Origin: an uncultured Porphyromonadaceae bacterium
GTDB taxonomy: Bacteria > Bacteroidota > Bacteroidia > Bacteroidales > Muribaculaceae
Direction: 5' to 3'
Assembly (NCBI GenBank): GCA_902493335.1
Contig: CABUPJ010000065.1
Coordinates: 1 to 8,148, forward strand
DNA length: 8,148 nt
Shown: piece after piece, positions 1 to 7,365 of the stretch
Layout of the letters: each line of letters opens with the position of its first letter
Position numbering within the stretch: the first letter of the stretch is position 1
Program-made: the position numbers and the translations under genes
Notes under the pieces: generated by a model
The model's database searches: none
The model's input: the letters and a program-made list of their open reading frames with translations, nothing else
What the model was told of the DNA's origin: nothing

Positions 1-551
1 TCATCGAGTTCACGACCTCGATACCCGTCGAACGCGTGCTCATCGACCTCAAGACAGCCGACGCAGCCAAAGCCACAGTCCTGACATTCGACAACAACGG
101 CGAAGGCTTTGCAGCCAACGAGCGCGTGAAACTCGAGGTACCCATAAGCTCGGTCGGCGACCCCAAAGACCTTATAATCTATCCTCTGACATTCAGCTAC
201 ATCAAGTTCACGACCAAACGCGCCTCTGAATACCGCGGCACACAGACATTCACGCTCCACGACATCTACGCCGAGTATGACAACTTCAGCGACGGCGTCG
301 AGAATGTCATCGCCGACAGCAATCTGCTGATCATCAACCCCAACCCCGTCGATGCAGCGAGCGTCTTCACCGTCAGAGCCACCGGTGTCAGATCAGTGAA
401 GATCTACGGTCTCAACGGCGCGGCCGTCTCATCAGCTGAGTTTGACGGCGCCGACAACGTCAGCGTCTCCGCTCCGGCAGCCGCCGGCATATATCTCGTT
501 GATGTCGAAACCGCCGCCGGCGTCAGCACAGCCAAACTGATAGTAAAATAA
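1..551 (+). CDS. C-terminal part of a secreted protein with jelly-roll-like module and T9SS type A sorting domain (5' end outside window)
   Basis: The reading frame is open from base 3 with no stop upstream, so this is the 3' end of a longer gene. The GTG at 36 lies inside the domain and is not a credible start. About the first 95 visible residues (to DIYAEYDN) look like the end of a beta-sandwich of the kind that precedes sorting tails in this operon: alternating strands, then a final 'FTLHDIYAEYDN' strand matching 'FKIDDIYKLDG' in the amidase at 1478. The last 70 or so residues form a T9SS type A C-terminal domain: NPNP motif, VKIYGLNG turn, AAGIYLVDVET and a terminal STAKLIVK strand. Such tails direct transport across the outer membrane and surface attachment or release. 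The segment 'DPKDLIIYPLTFSYIKF' recalls the C-terminus of Bacteroidales phosphodiester glycosidase (NAGPA-like) proteins as I remember them, so the missing part may be that enzyme; this is a guess. The next gene begins 21 bases downstream, which suggests one transcript. Confidence 0.8.
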   Translation, partial: IEFTTSIPVERVLIDLKTADAAKATVLTFDNNGEGFAANERVKLEVPISSVGDPKDLIIYPLTFSYIKFTTKRASEYRGTQTFTLHDIYAEYDNFSDGVENVIADSNLLIINPNPVDAASVFTVRATGVRSVKIYGLNGAAVSSAEFDGADNVSVSAPAAAGIYLVDVETAAGVSTAKLIVK

Positions 552-572
552 AAACCACCATTATACAAATCC

Positions 573-1472
573 ATGAACAAAACATTAAGCGCAATCATGC
601 TTCTCGCCGTCGCCTCGACCGCCACGGCCCAGATAGCAGAAACCGGCGCACCCGTCAGATTGCTCAAAGACACGCAGAGCGAGCTTTACAATCCGATACT
701 CAGCGCCGACGGACAGAAACTGCTTTATTCGGCAGCCGACTATTCAAATCTGAGGCTCTACGACTTCAACGACAACGTCAGCGTGACTGTGTCAAAAGAA
801 GCGCGTTCGGGTCTCGACGCCCAGTTTACGCCCGACGGCAAAGCCGTTGTCTTTGTCGACCAGAACACCGGCGCCAACGGCATGGCCATGCGTCAGGTCA
901 AAAAATATGACATCGCCGCCCGTAAGACTGTCGAACTGAGCGAAGCGTCGCGCTTCGTCGGCCGTCCAGTCGTCGCCGACAACTCTGTCAGCGCCGTCGT
1001 CGGCAAAAAGAAAATCGCCGCCGGCAAAAAACTCACTGCCGGAGTGCGCACAGAAGGCACCCGTCTCTTCATCACTGTCAACGGAGTCGAGACCGCCTAC
1101 ACGCCTGTAGCGAAATCGGCCGGCTATATCTGGGCTTCGATGTCGCCCGACGGCAGCAAAGTGATGTTCTTCGCCGCCGGACACGGCATCGTCATCACCG
1201 ACCTCAGAGGCAACATCATCTCAGAGCCCGGCAACTTCGAGGCTCCTGTCTGGTATGGCAACGATGTCGTCGTGGCCATGAACGCCACCGACGACGGACA
1301 TCAGCTCAAATCGTCACAGATCGTGATGCTCCGCGCCGACGGCTCGGAGATGCAGGAGCTGACACGCCCCGAGAGCATGTCGATGAATCCCACGGCATCG
1401 GCCGCAGCCGGCAAAATCGTCTACAACACAATCGACGGCCGTCTTTATGAAATGAACATCAAACTCAGATGA
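573..1472 (+). CDS. Exported PD40 (TolB-like) beta-propeller protein, copy 1
   Basis: A 299-residue exported protein. Residues 1-19 form a signal peptide (MNK, hydrophobic core, STATA|Q cleavage site) with no lipobox, so a soluble periplasmic or secreted protein is expected. Four PD40/WD40-like strand-turn motifs are visible: about 40-53 (NPILSADGQKLLYS), 82-95 (DAQFTPDGKAVVFV), 187-201 (WASMSPDGSKVMFFA) and a degenerate one near 272-285. PD40 repeats build TolB-type propellers, which usually act as protein-binding or ligand-binding scaffolds; no catalytic residues can be seen. Four clear repeats is low for a closed propeller, so other blades may be diverged. The stop codon abuts the downstream amidase start, implying translational coupling and a shared job. 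The same pairing recurs at 3924-4760, which shares the WASMSPDGS block. The ATG follows an A-rich, SD-less leader, as is normal in Bacteroidota. Exact function is unknown; binding, regulating or stabilising the amidase is inference. Confidence 0.85.
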   Translation: MNKTLSAIMLLAVASTATAQIAETGAPVRLLKDTQSELYNPILSADGQKLLYSAADYSNLRLYDFNDNVSVTVSKEARSGLDAQFTPDGKAVVFVDQNTGANGMAMRQVKKYDIAARKTVELSEASRFVGRPVVADNSVSAVVGKKKIAAGKKLTAGVRTEGTRLFITVNGVETAYTPVAKSAGYIWASMSPDGSKVMFFAAGHGIVITDLRGNIISEPGNFEAPVWYGNDVVVAMNATDDGHQLKSSQIVMLRADGSEMQELTRPESMSMNPTASAAAGKIVYNTIDGRLYEMNIKLR

Positions 1473-1477
1473 CAGAC

Positions 1478-3895
1478 ATGAAAGCAAAAAGATATATCGC
1501 TACAGCTATCGCAGCCGGTATCTGTACATTCGGCATCCTCGCAGCTGAAAACAACGGACTCAAAGTCTACATCAACCCGGGCCACGGCGGACATGAGAGC
1601 AATGACCGCAATGTCGTCATCTATCCCTATGCACAAGGCGACCCCAACGGCTACTGGGAGTCAAACTCAAACCTCGACAAAGGTCTGGCCCTGCGCGACA
1701 TGCTCATCGCCAAAGGATATCAGGTCGAGATGTCACGCACGACAAACACCGAGGACGATGACCTCGGCCTGTCGACAATCGTGCGTCTGGCGAACGACTA
1801 CAACGCTGACATATTCTTCTCGATACACTCAAACGCCACAGGCACTGTCGCCCGGCGCAACTTCCCGCTGATGCTTTTCCGCGGCTATGACAACGAACCG
1901 CTCAAGCCCAAGGATAAAGTCGTCTGCGAGATACTCAACCGTCATCTGCTTGAAAACGAGGTGACATACTGGACATCGACAAACACCAATGTCCGCGGCG
2001 ACTGGTCTTTCTACCCTTCGTGGGGCACAAGCGGCCTCGGTGTGCTACGCGGTCTGACCATCACAGGCATGCTGTCTGAAGGTTCATTCCACGACTACAT
2101 TCCCGAGGCATACCGTCTGATGAGCAAAGACTTCTGCTGGCTCGAAGCATTCCATTTCCGCAAAGCCATCGATGAATTCTTTTCTGTCGCCGGCGAGGAA
2201 ACAGGCTCAGTCTTCGGCCGTCTGAACGACAACCGTCTGCCGCGCGACGGCTCGTACACCAAATTCGGCGACGACCTCAACGCCACTATCCAGAACGCCA
2301 AGGTCGAACTCTATGACGCCGCCGGTAAACTCGTCGACACATACACGACAGACCCAATCCATGTCAACGGCATCTATGCCTTCAAGAATCTCGCTCCCGG
2401 CAAATATACGGTCAAAGCTTCGGTCGACACCCACTACCCTGTCGAAAAAGAAGTCGAGGTCACAGCCAACACCATCACTTATGCCAACATGACCATGAGC
2501 AGAGTGCGTTCGACCGCTCCCGTAGCCGAAAGCTACTCGCCCGTATGGAAAGAAGGCGACGAAGCCGTGCTCTGCAACACGCCGATTGTCATCCAGTTTA
2601 ACTGGGACATGGACGTCGAGGCCACCGAAAAAGCCTTCAGGATCGACCCGCCGGTCGAAGGCGTCTTCACATGGGAAGACCTCAACTACCGACTCGTCTT
2701 CACTCCCAACGAGCCTTATGCGACCAACACGCTCTACACCGTGACACTCGGCACTGACGCCAAACACCCCGGCAACATGAACCTCGAGCAACCGCTCACG
2801 TTCAAGTTCCTGACAACCGACCGTAATTTCATGGAAATCATCGGACAGTTCCCCAAACATGACGAAGAAGTGCATTATAAGAAAGCATATATCGAGTTCC
2901 GCTTCGACAAACGTCCCAATGTCAGCAAGATACTCAAACAGATCAGCTGTACAGACTCAAAGGGCAACAAAGTGTCGTTCAACAACCGCGGCATGTCGAA
3001 CTCATCGAGCAAGAACTCACCCTACGGCTTCTTCAGAATTCCTTTCGGCTCGAATCTGACTGTCGGCGAGACCTATAAACTCGAACTCTCAGGCGAATTC
3101 GCCGACCACGACGGCATCACCATCAAGGAACCCGTCAGCGTCACCTTCAAGGCTGTCGACGCCGGCGAAGCCAAAAACAAAGATGCTGTCGAAGACATGG
3201 AAAACGCCGATCTCTATTCGCTCAACACCGAAAGCTCAATCGCCGTGGCCTCAAACTCAGTCAAGGCCGACAAGAGCGAAAAACTCTTCGGCACAGCAGC
3301 CGTTACGTTCAATTATGAATTCGAAGGCACCGAAGGCGGCGAAGCCCTGTGGGAACGCTCGACAAACGCCGAGCTGACCCTGACCGATGCCGACAAGGCC
3401 GGCGTACACATCTACGGCGACCTCACCGATAATGAAGTCTACCTCGAATTTACCGGCGAGACCGGCGTCATGTATGCCAAAGTCTGCAACATGGACTTCC
3501 TCGGCTGGCGTTATATCCCCGTTGACCTCACTGCTCTCGAAGGCGGTCTGCCCTACTCGCTCAGCGGCATCCGTCTGGTTCAGAAATCAAGCATGATGAG
3601 CAAATCGGGTGCCTTCAAGATTGACGACATCTACAAACTCGATGGCGAAGGCTCGGGTGTGGCGGATGTCGACATCGCCACTGTAAGCGTCTATCCCAAC
3701 CCCGCTTCAGAGTATATCATCGCCAACGGAGGCATCGTCATCGAGAGCCTCACTCTTGTGTCGCTCGAGGGCGTGACCGTGGCAAGCCGCGGGGGCAACG
3801 TGCTCAACGTCTCTGACATCGCCGCAGGCAATTATATCGTCATCGTCAAGACCGCTTCAGGAAGCGTAGCCAAGAAAGTCATCATCAAACACTAA
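1478..3895 (+). CDS. Secreted multidomain N-acetylmuramoyl-L-alanine amidase (Amidase_3) with T9SS sorting domain, copy 1
   Basis: Predicted zinc amidase that cuts the MurNAc-L-Ala bond of peptidoglycan. Numbering from ATG 1478, the order is: signal peptide 1 to about 23 (MKAKRYIATA, cut near GILA|AE); Amidase_3 domain about 28-235 with zinc ligands His36 (NPGHGG), Glu61 (YWESNSNL) and His117 (FFSIHSNA) plus catalytic Glu201 (MLSEGS); carboxypeptidase-regulatory/prealbumin-like domain about 242-342; two Ig-like Big_5-type domains about 343-448 and 449-561; jelly-roll-like module about 568-725; T9SS type A tail about 729-805 with Tyr739-Pro-Asn-Pro. The full active site argues for a working enzyme. 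Typical single-domain amidases of this family are far shorter, so most of this protein is likely binding, spacing or sorting modules. An in-frame ATG at 1469 overlaps the preceding stop (ATGA) and would add three residues. I prefer 1478 because it gives a standard MK... signal peptide and matches the paralogue at 4763. Surface location and target (own or foreign wall) are inferred. Confidence 0.9.
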   Translation: MKAKRYIATAIAAGICTFGILAAENNGLKVYINPGHGGHESNDRNVVIYPYAQGDPNGYWESNSNLDKGLALRDMLIAKGYQVEMSRTTNTEDDDLGLSTIVRLANDYNADIFFSIHSNATGTVARRNFPLMLFRGYDNEPLKPKDKVVCEILNRHLLENEVTYWTSTNTNVRGDWSFYPSWGTSGLGVLRGLTITGMLSEGSFHDYIPEAYRLMSKDFCWLEAFHFRKAIDEFFSVAGEETGSVFGRLNDNRLPRDGSYTKFGDDLNATIQNAKVELYDAAGKLVDTYTTDPIHVNGIYAFKNLAPGKYTVKASVDTHYPVEKEVEVTANTITYANMTMSRVRSTAPVAESYSPVWKEGDEAVLCNTPIVIQFNWDMDVEATEKAFRIDPPVEGVFTWEDLNYRLVFTPNEPYATNTLYTVTLGTDAKHPGNMNLEQPLTFKFLTTDRNFMEIIGQFPKHDEEVHYKKAYIEFRFDKRPNVSKILKQISCTDSKGNKVSFNNRGMSNSSSKNSPYGFFRIPFGSNLTVGETYKLELSGEFADHDGITIKEPVSVTFKAVDAGEAKNKDAVEDMENADLYSLNTESSIAVASNSVKADKSEKLFGTAAVTFNYEFEGTEGGEALWERSTNAELTLTDADKAGVHIYGDLTDNEVYLEFTGETGVMYAKVCNMDFLGWRYIPVDLTALEGGLPYSLSGIRLVQKSSMMSKSGAFKIDDIYKLDGEGSGVADVDIATVSVYPNPASEYIIANGGIVIESLTLVSLEGVTVASRGGNVLNVSDIAAGNYIVIVKTASGSVAKKVIIKH

Positions 3896-3923
3896 GAATA
3901 AACAAGAACCATCAGTATCATTA

Positions 3924-4760
3924 ATGAAAACCACCTTACTGACTATAGCCTTCGGGGCGCTGGCACTTAGTGCCGGCGCCCTGACTGTCGGTGAAAGCGT
4001 GCGTCTCGACATCGAGAAAGGCGCGCATCACCCCGTCCTTGCACCCGACGGCAAGACACTGCTCTTTTCAACCGTAAACCATGAGGGGCTTAAGGCCTAC
4101 GACATGGCTACCGCAGCCATCACCGTCATTGACGACAGCCGCGGCGCGGGCTTCGACCCCGTCTTCACGGCCGACGGCAGCGAAGTCTACTACCGCACGG
4201 CCGTGACCGTCGACGGCCTGCTCAACCGCGACGTGCGCTCGTTCTCGCTTCGCGAAGGCAAAGCGCGCAAACTACGCAAAGCCGACCGCAGCGACGTCAA
4301 CCTCGCCGGACTCGCCGGCAGCGACTTTGTCTGCGCCGACTACCGGACAATCACCGTCAGCCGCGAAGGCAAAGAGAGCCATATCTCGCCGCTCGCCGAC
4401 GCCCACAGCTATCTCTGGGCCTCGATGTCGCCCGACGGCAGCCGCATGATATTCACCGAACCGTTCAAAGGCGTCTTCGTCTCGGCCCTCGACGGCTCAG
4501 ACGTGCGCCGTGTCGCCACTAAAGGCGATTTTTCGGCCTGGGCCGGCAATGACTGGATCATCACTGTCGTCAGCCACGACGACGGATATGTCATCACCGA
4601 CGCACGCCTCTATGCCGTCAATGTCAACGACGGCACCATGGTGAGCCTCACCGGCGAAGACACTCTCGTCAGCGAAGCCACGGCAGCGGCTGACGGCACC
4701 GTGATATACACCGACATCGTCGGCGAAATGTACATGATAAAATTAAACACAGCTGACTGA
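3924..4760 (+). CDS. Exported PD40 (TolB-like) beta-propeller protein, copy 2
   Basis: A 278-residue paralogue of the protein at 573-1472, in the same position before an amidase. Signal peptide residues 1-19 end in a clear SAGA|LT cleavage site. PD40-type motifs lie at about 36-49 (HPVLAPDGKTLLFS), 78-91 (DPVFTADGSEVYYR) and 165-179 (WASMSPDGSRMIFTE), with a weaker one near the C-terminus (EATAAADGTVIYTDI). The block YLWASMSPDGS is nearly the same as in copy 1, while much of the rest has diverged, and this copy is about 20 residues shorter. No enzyme motif is visible. It starts 28 bases after the stop of the first amidase, with no terminator between, and its own stop is 2 bases before the next amidase start, so the pair is probably translationally coupled. 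The role is unknown; the fixed pairing suggests a partner or accessory protein for the adjacent amidase. Confidence 0.85.
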   Translation: MKTTLLTIAFGALALSAGALTVGESVRLDIEKGAHHPVLAPDGKTLLFSTVNHEGLKAYDMATAAITVIDDSRGAGFDPVFTADGSEVYYRTAVTVDGLLNRDVRSFSLREGKARKLRKADRSDVNLAGLAGSDFVCADYRTITVSREGKESHISPLADAHSYLWASMSPDGSRMIFTEPFKGVFVSALDGSDVRRVATKGDFSAWAGNDWIITVVSHDDGYVITDARLYAVNVNDGTMVSLTGEDTLVSEATAAADGTVIYTDIVGEMYMIKLNTAD

Positions 4761-4762
4761 CG

Positions 4763-7186
4763 ATGAAAAAGATTGCAATCTTCATACTGGCCGCGCTCAC
4801 TGCCGTTTTTGCAGCCGACGCAAAGAAAATGAGCGAGCTCAAGATCTATATCAATCCGGGCCACGGCGGCTATACGTCAAACGACCGCCCGATACGCATC
4901 CATCCTTTCGTGCAGAATGATACAAACGGCTACTGGGAATCCAAGAGCAACCTCTACAAAGGCCTCCACATGTATCACATACTCGACTCTCTGGGCGCCA
5001 CTCCCTATCTGTCACGTATCAAGAACACCGAAGACGACGACCGCTCGCTCTCGGGCATCGCAGCCGAAGCAAACCGTCTCGGCGTCGACCTCTTCTTCTC
5101 GATACACTCCAATGCCGGCGAGGATGTCAACACGCCGCTGATGCTCTACCGCGAGAACACAATCGGCACCCCCCGCTATCCCGAGAACGTCACCCTCAGC
5201 AAGATACTCTGGAAAAACCTCTATTCGAGCAAACTGCCCGTCTGGACGCGCCAGAACGAATATGTCGTCGGTGACCTCACGTTCTATGACAAGATGTGGC
5301 AGGGCGGTCTCGGTGTGCTCCGCACGCTTTATGTCGTCGGCCTGCTCTCTGAAGGCAGCATGCACGAACACCGTCCCGAGGCACACCGCCTGATGAACGA
5401 CGACTACCTCTGGCTCGAAGCTTGGCATTTCGTCAAGAGCATCATGGAATTCTATGACACAGAAGACCGTTTTGTTACCGGCAACGTCGCCGGCGTCGTC
5501 TATGACAACCACAACCTGCGCGAATTCATACAGCCTGTGGCCTTCCACGCCTACGGACGCGACACATTCGCTCCGATCAACGGGGCGAGTGTCGAACTGC
5601 TCGACAATACAGGCAAAGTGATTCAGACCCGCACGACCGACGATATGTATAACGGCATCTTCGTCTTCCGCAACGTGGCCCCCGGCGACTATACGCTGCG
5701 GTCGGTGCGCGACGGCTACTATCAGGAAACCAAACCTGTCAAAGTCACCGCATGCGAAGTCACCTATCAGGACATGCCCCTGACACTCAAACGCGAGTTC
5801 CCCCTCGAAATCACAGCCTACTCACCCGTGTCAGGCGAGACTGACGCCGTGTCATGCGCATCGACAATCGACTTCACTTTCAACACCGATGTCGACACCG
5901 AATCATTCGAGAAAGCCTTCTCGATCACTCCGGCGGTCGAAGGCTATTTCAAATACAGCGACTCTTACCGCAAGGCTTCGTTCATACCGACGCTGTCGCT
6001 CGACCTCAACACGACGTATACAGTCAAAGTCGCCAAGACAGCCAAACACCCCGACAGTTACAACAGCAATCCGTTCCTCAAAGACGAACTTGAATTCAGC
6101 TTTGTCACGAAAGGCCGCAACCGCCTCGAGATGATCGACCGCTATCCTGTCGACGGCGGCGAAGTGCATTATGTCGCTCCGACGCTCGAGTTCCGTTTCG
6201 ACAAGACCATCAACTCGGTATCGATCTACGACCAGGTTTCAGTCAAAGACTCGAAAGGCAAAGCCGTCACAATCAACAAACGCTCGACTAAATTCAACCA
6301 GCTGTCAAACGGTTTCGGTAACGCCGTCATTGCCCTAAGCGGCAATCTGACAGTCGGCGAGACATATACAATCAGTCTTAGCGGAGACCTACGTGACCGC
6401 GAGAATCTGCCGCTCGGCGAGGACGTCATCAGTACTTTCAAGGCCACCGACGCAACGGCAGCCGCCGACGCAACCGTCATCAACGGTTTTGAAAACGGCG
6501 CAGTCTTCGCCTACAATCCCGAGGCGACCAAAGGCATCGGAGCGACACTGCCCGGCGCACTCGCCTCGACATCAGTCAAACTCTTTGACAAAGCATCGGC
6601 ACGTTTCACCTACACGTTCACAGACAACCACGACGGTGAAATCGTCTGGGACTACACCGGCGAACCCCACCAGTTTGTCAACGGCGACGTCATCGGTTCT
6701 TATATCAACGGCGACTTCAACAACCATGAACTCTGGGTGGGCGTGACATCAGGCACCGATACCAAATGGGCCAAACTCTGCGACCTGACGTTCCTCGGCT
6801 GGCAATATCACGAAGTAAAACTCGATATGCTCGAGGCCGGCTATACATATATCTTCAGCGGCGTTAAAATTGTCCAGAAGAGCAGTCCCATCACACAGAA
6901 AGGCGCTTTCTGTCTCGATAACCTCTCGGCCCGCTACAACAGCGGCGGCATCACCGACATCACGACAGGCGACGCCGGCATAGACATCGTCAAGACAGGT
7001 GACCTCATCAAGATAACTACCGACAATGCGGTAGCTCTTATCGAGATAATCAATGCCGCCGGAGCCGTTGTCGCAGCTGACACCGATACCGACACCATAG
7101 CCACCGACACACTCTCCCATGGTGTATACATCGTCAAAGTCTCGACAAAAGACGGTCGCTCGGCAACCTGCCGGATTGTCATCTGA
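4763..7186 (+). CDS. Secreted multidomain N-acetylmuramoyl-L-alanine amidase (Amidase_3), copy 2, with degenerate sorting tail
   Basis: An 807-residue paralogue of the amidase at 1478, co-linear over its whole length. Signal peptide about 1-18 (MKKIAIFILAALTAVFA|AD). Amidase_3 domain about 26-232 with His34 (NPGHGG), Glu59 (YWESKSNL), His115 (FFSIHSNA) and catalytic Glu197 (LLSEGS), so the active site is complete. It is followed by a carboxypeptidase-regulatory-like domain about 238-343, two Ig-like Big_5-type domains about 346-449 and 450-560, and a jelly-roll-like module about 570-725 (FLGWQYHEVKL, GVKIVQKSS, GAFCLDNL). Residues 735-807 resemble a T9SS type A tail (VALIEIINAAGAVVAAD, LSHGVYIVKVSTKDG, terminal CRIVI) but lack the usual YPNP motif. 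By hand, about 54 of 93 aligned residues from LKIYINPGHGG to SIHSNA match copy 1 without a gap. The substrate bond is as for copy 1; different peptidoglycan or binding specificity is inferred from divergence outside the active site. It is the last gene before a strong terminator. Confidence 0.9.
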   Translation: MKKIAIFILAALTAVFAADAKKMSELKIYINPGHGGYTSNDRPIRIHPFVQNDTNGYWESKSNLYKGLHMYHILDSLGATPYLSRIKNTEDDDRSLSGIAAEANRLGVDLFFSIHSNAGEDVNTPLMLYRENTIGTPRYPENVTLSKILWKNLYSSKLPVWTRQNEYVVGDLTFYDKMWQGGLGVLRTLYVVGLLSEGSMHEHRPEAHRLMNDDYLWLEAWHFVKSIMEFYDTEDRFVTGNVAGVVYDNHNLREFIQPVAFHAYGRDTFAPINGASVELLDNTGKVIQTRTTDDMYNGIFVFRNVAPGDYTLRSVRDGYYQETKPVKVTACEVTYQDMPLTLKREFPLEITAYSPVSGETDAVSCASTIDFTFNTDVDTESFEKAFSITPAVEGYFKYSDSYRKASFIPTLSLDLNTTYTVKVAKTAKHPDSYNSNPFLKDELEFSFVTKGRNRLEMIDRYPVDGGEVHYVAPTLEFRFDKTINSVSIYDQVSVKDSKGKAVTINKRSTKFNQLSNGFGNAVIALSGNLTVGETYTISLSGDLRDRENLPLGEDVISTFKATDATAAADATVINGFENGAVFAYNPEATKGIGATLPGALASTSVKLFDKASARFTYTFTDNHDGEIVWDYTGEPHQFVNGDVIGSYINGDFNNHELWVGVTSGTDTKWAKLCDLTFLGWQYHEVKLDMLEAGYTYIFSGVKIVQKSSPITQKGAFCLDNLSARYNSGGITDITTGDAGIDIVKTGDLIKITTDNAVALIEIINAAGAVVAADTDTDTIATDTLSHGVYIVKVSTKDGRSATCRIVI

Positions 7187-7216
7187 CTAATAGACTGAAC
7201 ATTACCTTCTGATTAT

Positions 7217-7246
7217 AAAAACGCCGGATTTAAATCCGGCGTTTTT
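7217..7246. terminator. Perfect palindromic intrinsic terminator, possibly bidirectional
   Basis: Thirty bases form a perfect palindrome: a 15-base arm ending ACGCCGGATTT and its exact complement. The stem core is CGCCGGATTT paired with AAATCCGGCG, preceded by five A and followed by TTTTTCTTT. It lies 30 bases after the stop of the second amidase, so it should end the five-gene unit. The A-tract on the 5' side would serve as a U-tract on the other strand, so it could also stop antisense transcription. Confidence 0.9.
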
Positions 7247-7304
7247 CTTTATGCCGCCGGCAATCATTTAAACAAAATTAACACCTACTTAAAAGTAATT
7301 AGAT

Positions 7305-7312
7305 TAACTTTG
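7305..7312 (+). promoter_or_regulatory. Bacteroidota -7 promoter element (TAnnTTTG) for rubrerythrin
   Basis: TAACTTTG fits the Bacteroidota sigma-ABfr -7 consensus TAnnTTTG and lies in an AT-rich gap 53 bases before the rubrerythrin ATG. No clear TTTG-type -33 element is seen at the usual distance upstream. Transcription would start roughly 5-10 bases downstream, giving a leader of about 45 bases. An imperfect inverted repeat (AAAGT at 7292-7296, ACTTT at 7307-7311) overlaps it and could be an operator, but the AT-rich context makes chance likely. Confidence 0.6.
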
Positions 7313-7365
7313 CGACAGAAATTAGAAACAACTCAATTTTATAATCATTCTAAAAACCCAAAAAT

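Noticed and set aside
36..551. GTG at 36 as the true start of the first gene
   Set aside because: The frame is open to the window edge with domain-like sequence upstream (IEFTTSIPVER), and there is no signal peptide, although the protein carries a secretion tail.
1469..1477. ATG at 1469 as start of the first amidase
   Set aside because: Possible through the ATGA overlap, but the start at 1478 gives a standard MK... signal peptide and matches the paralogue's start; the difference is only three residues.
1478..1560. Cys16 in the first amidase leader as a lipoprotein site
   Set aside because: The preceding residues AAGI do not fit a lipobox; a normal signal peptidase I site follows.
2207..2875. 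222-residue minus-strand open frame inside the first amidase
   Set aside because: Antisense shadow caused by GC-biased third positions; no start context or domain, and the sense strand encodes recognisable domains.
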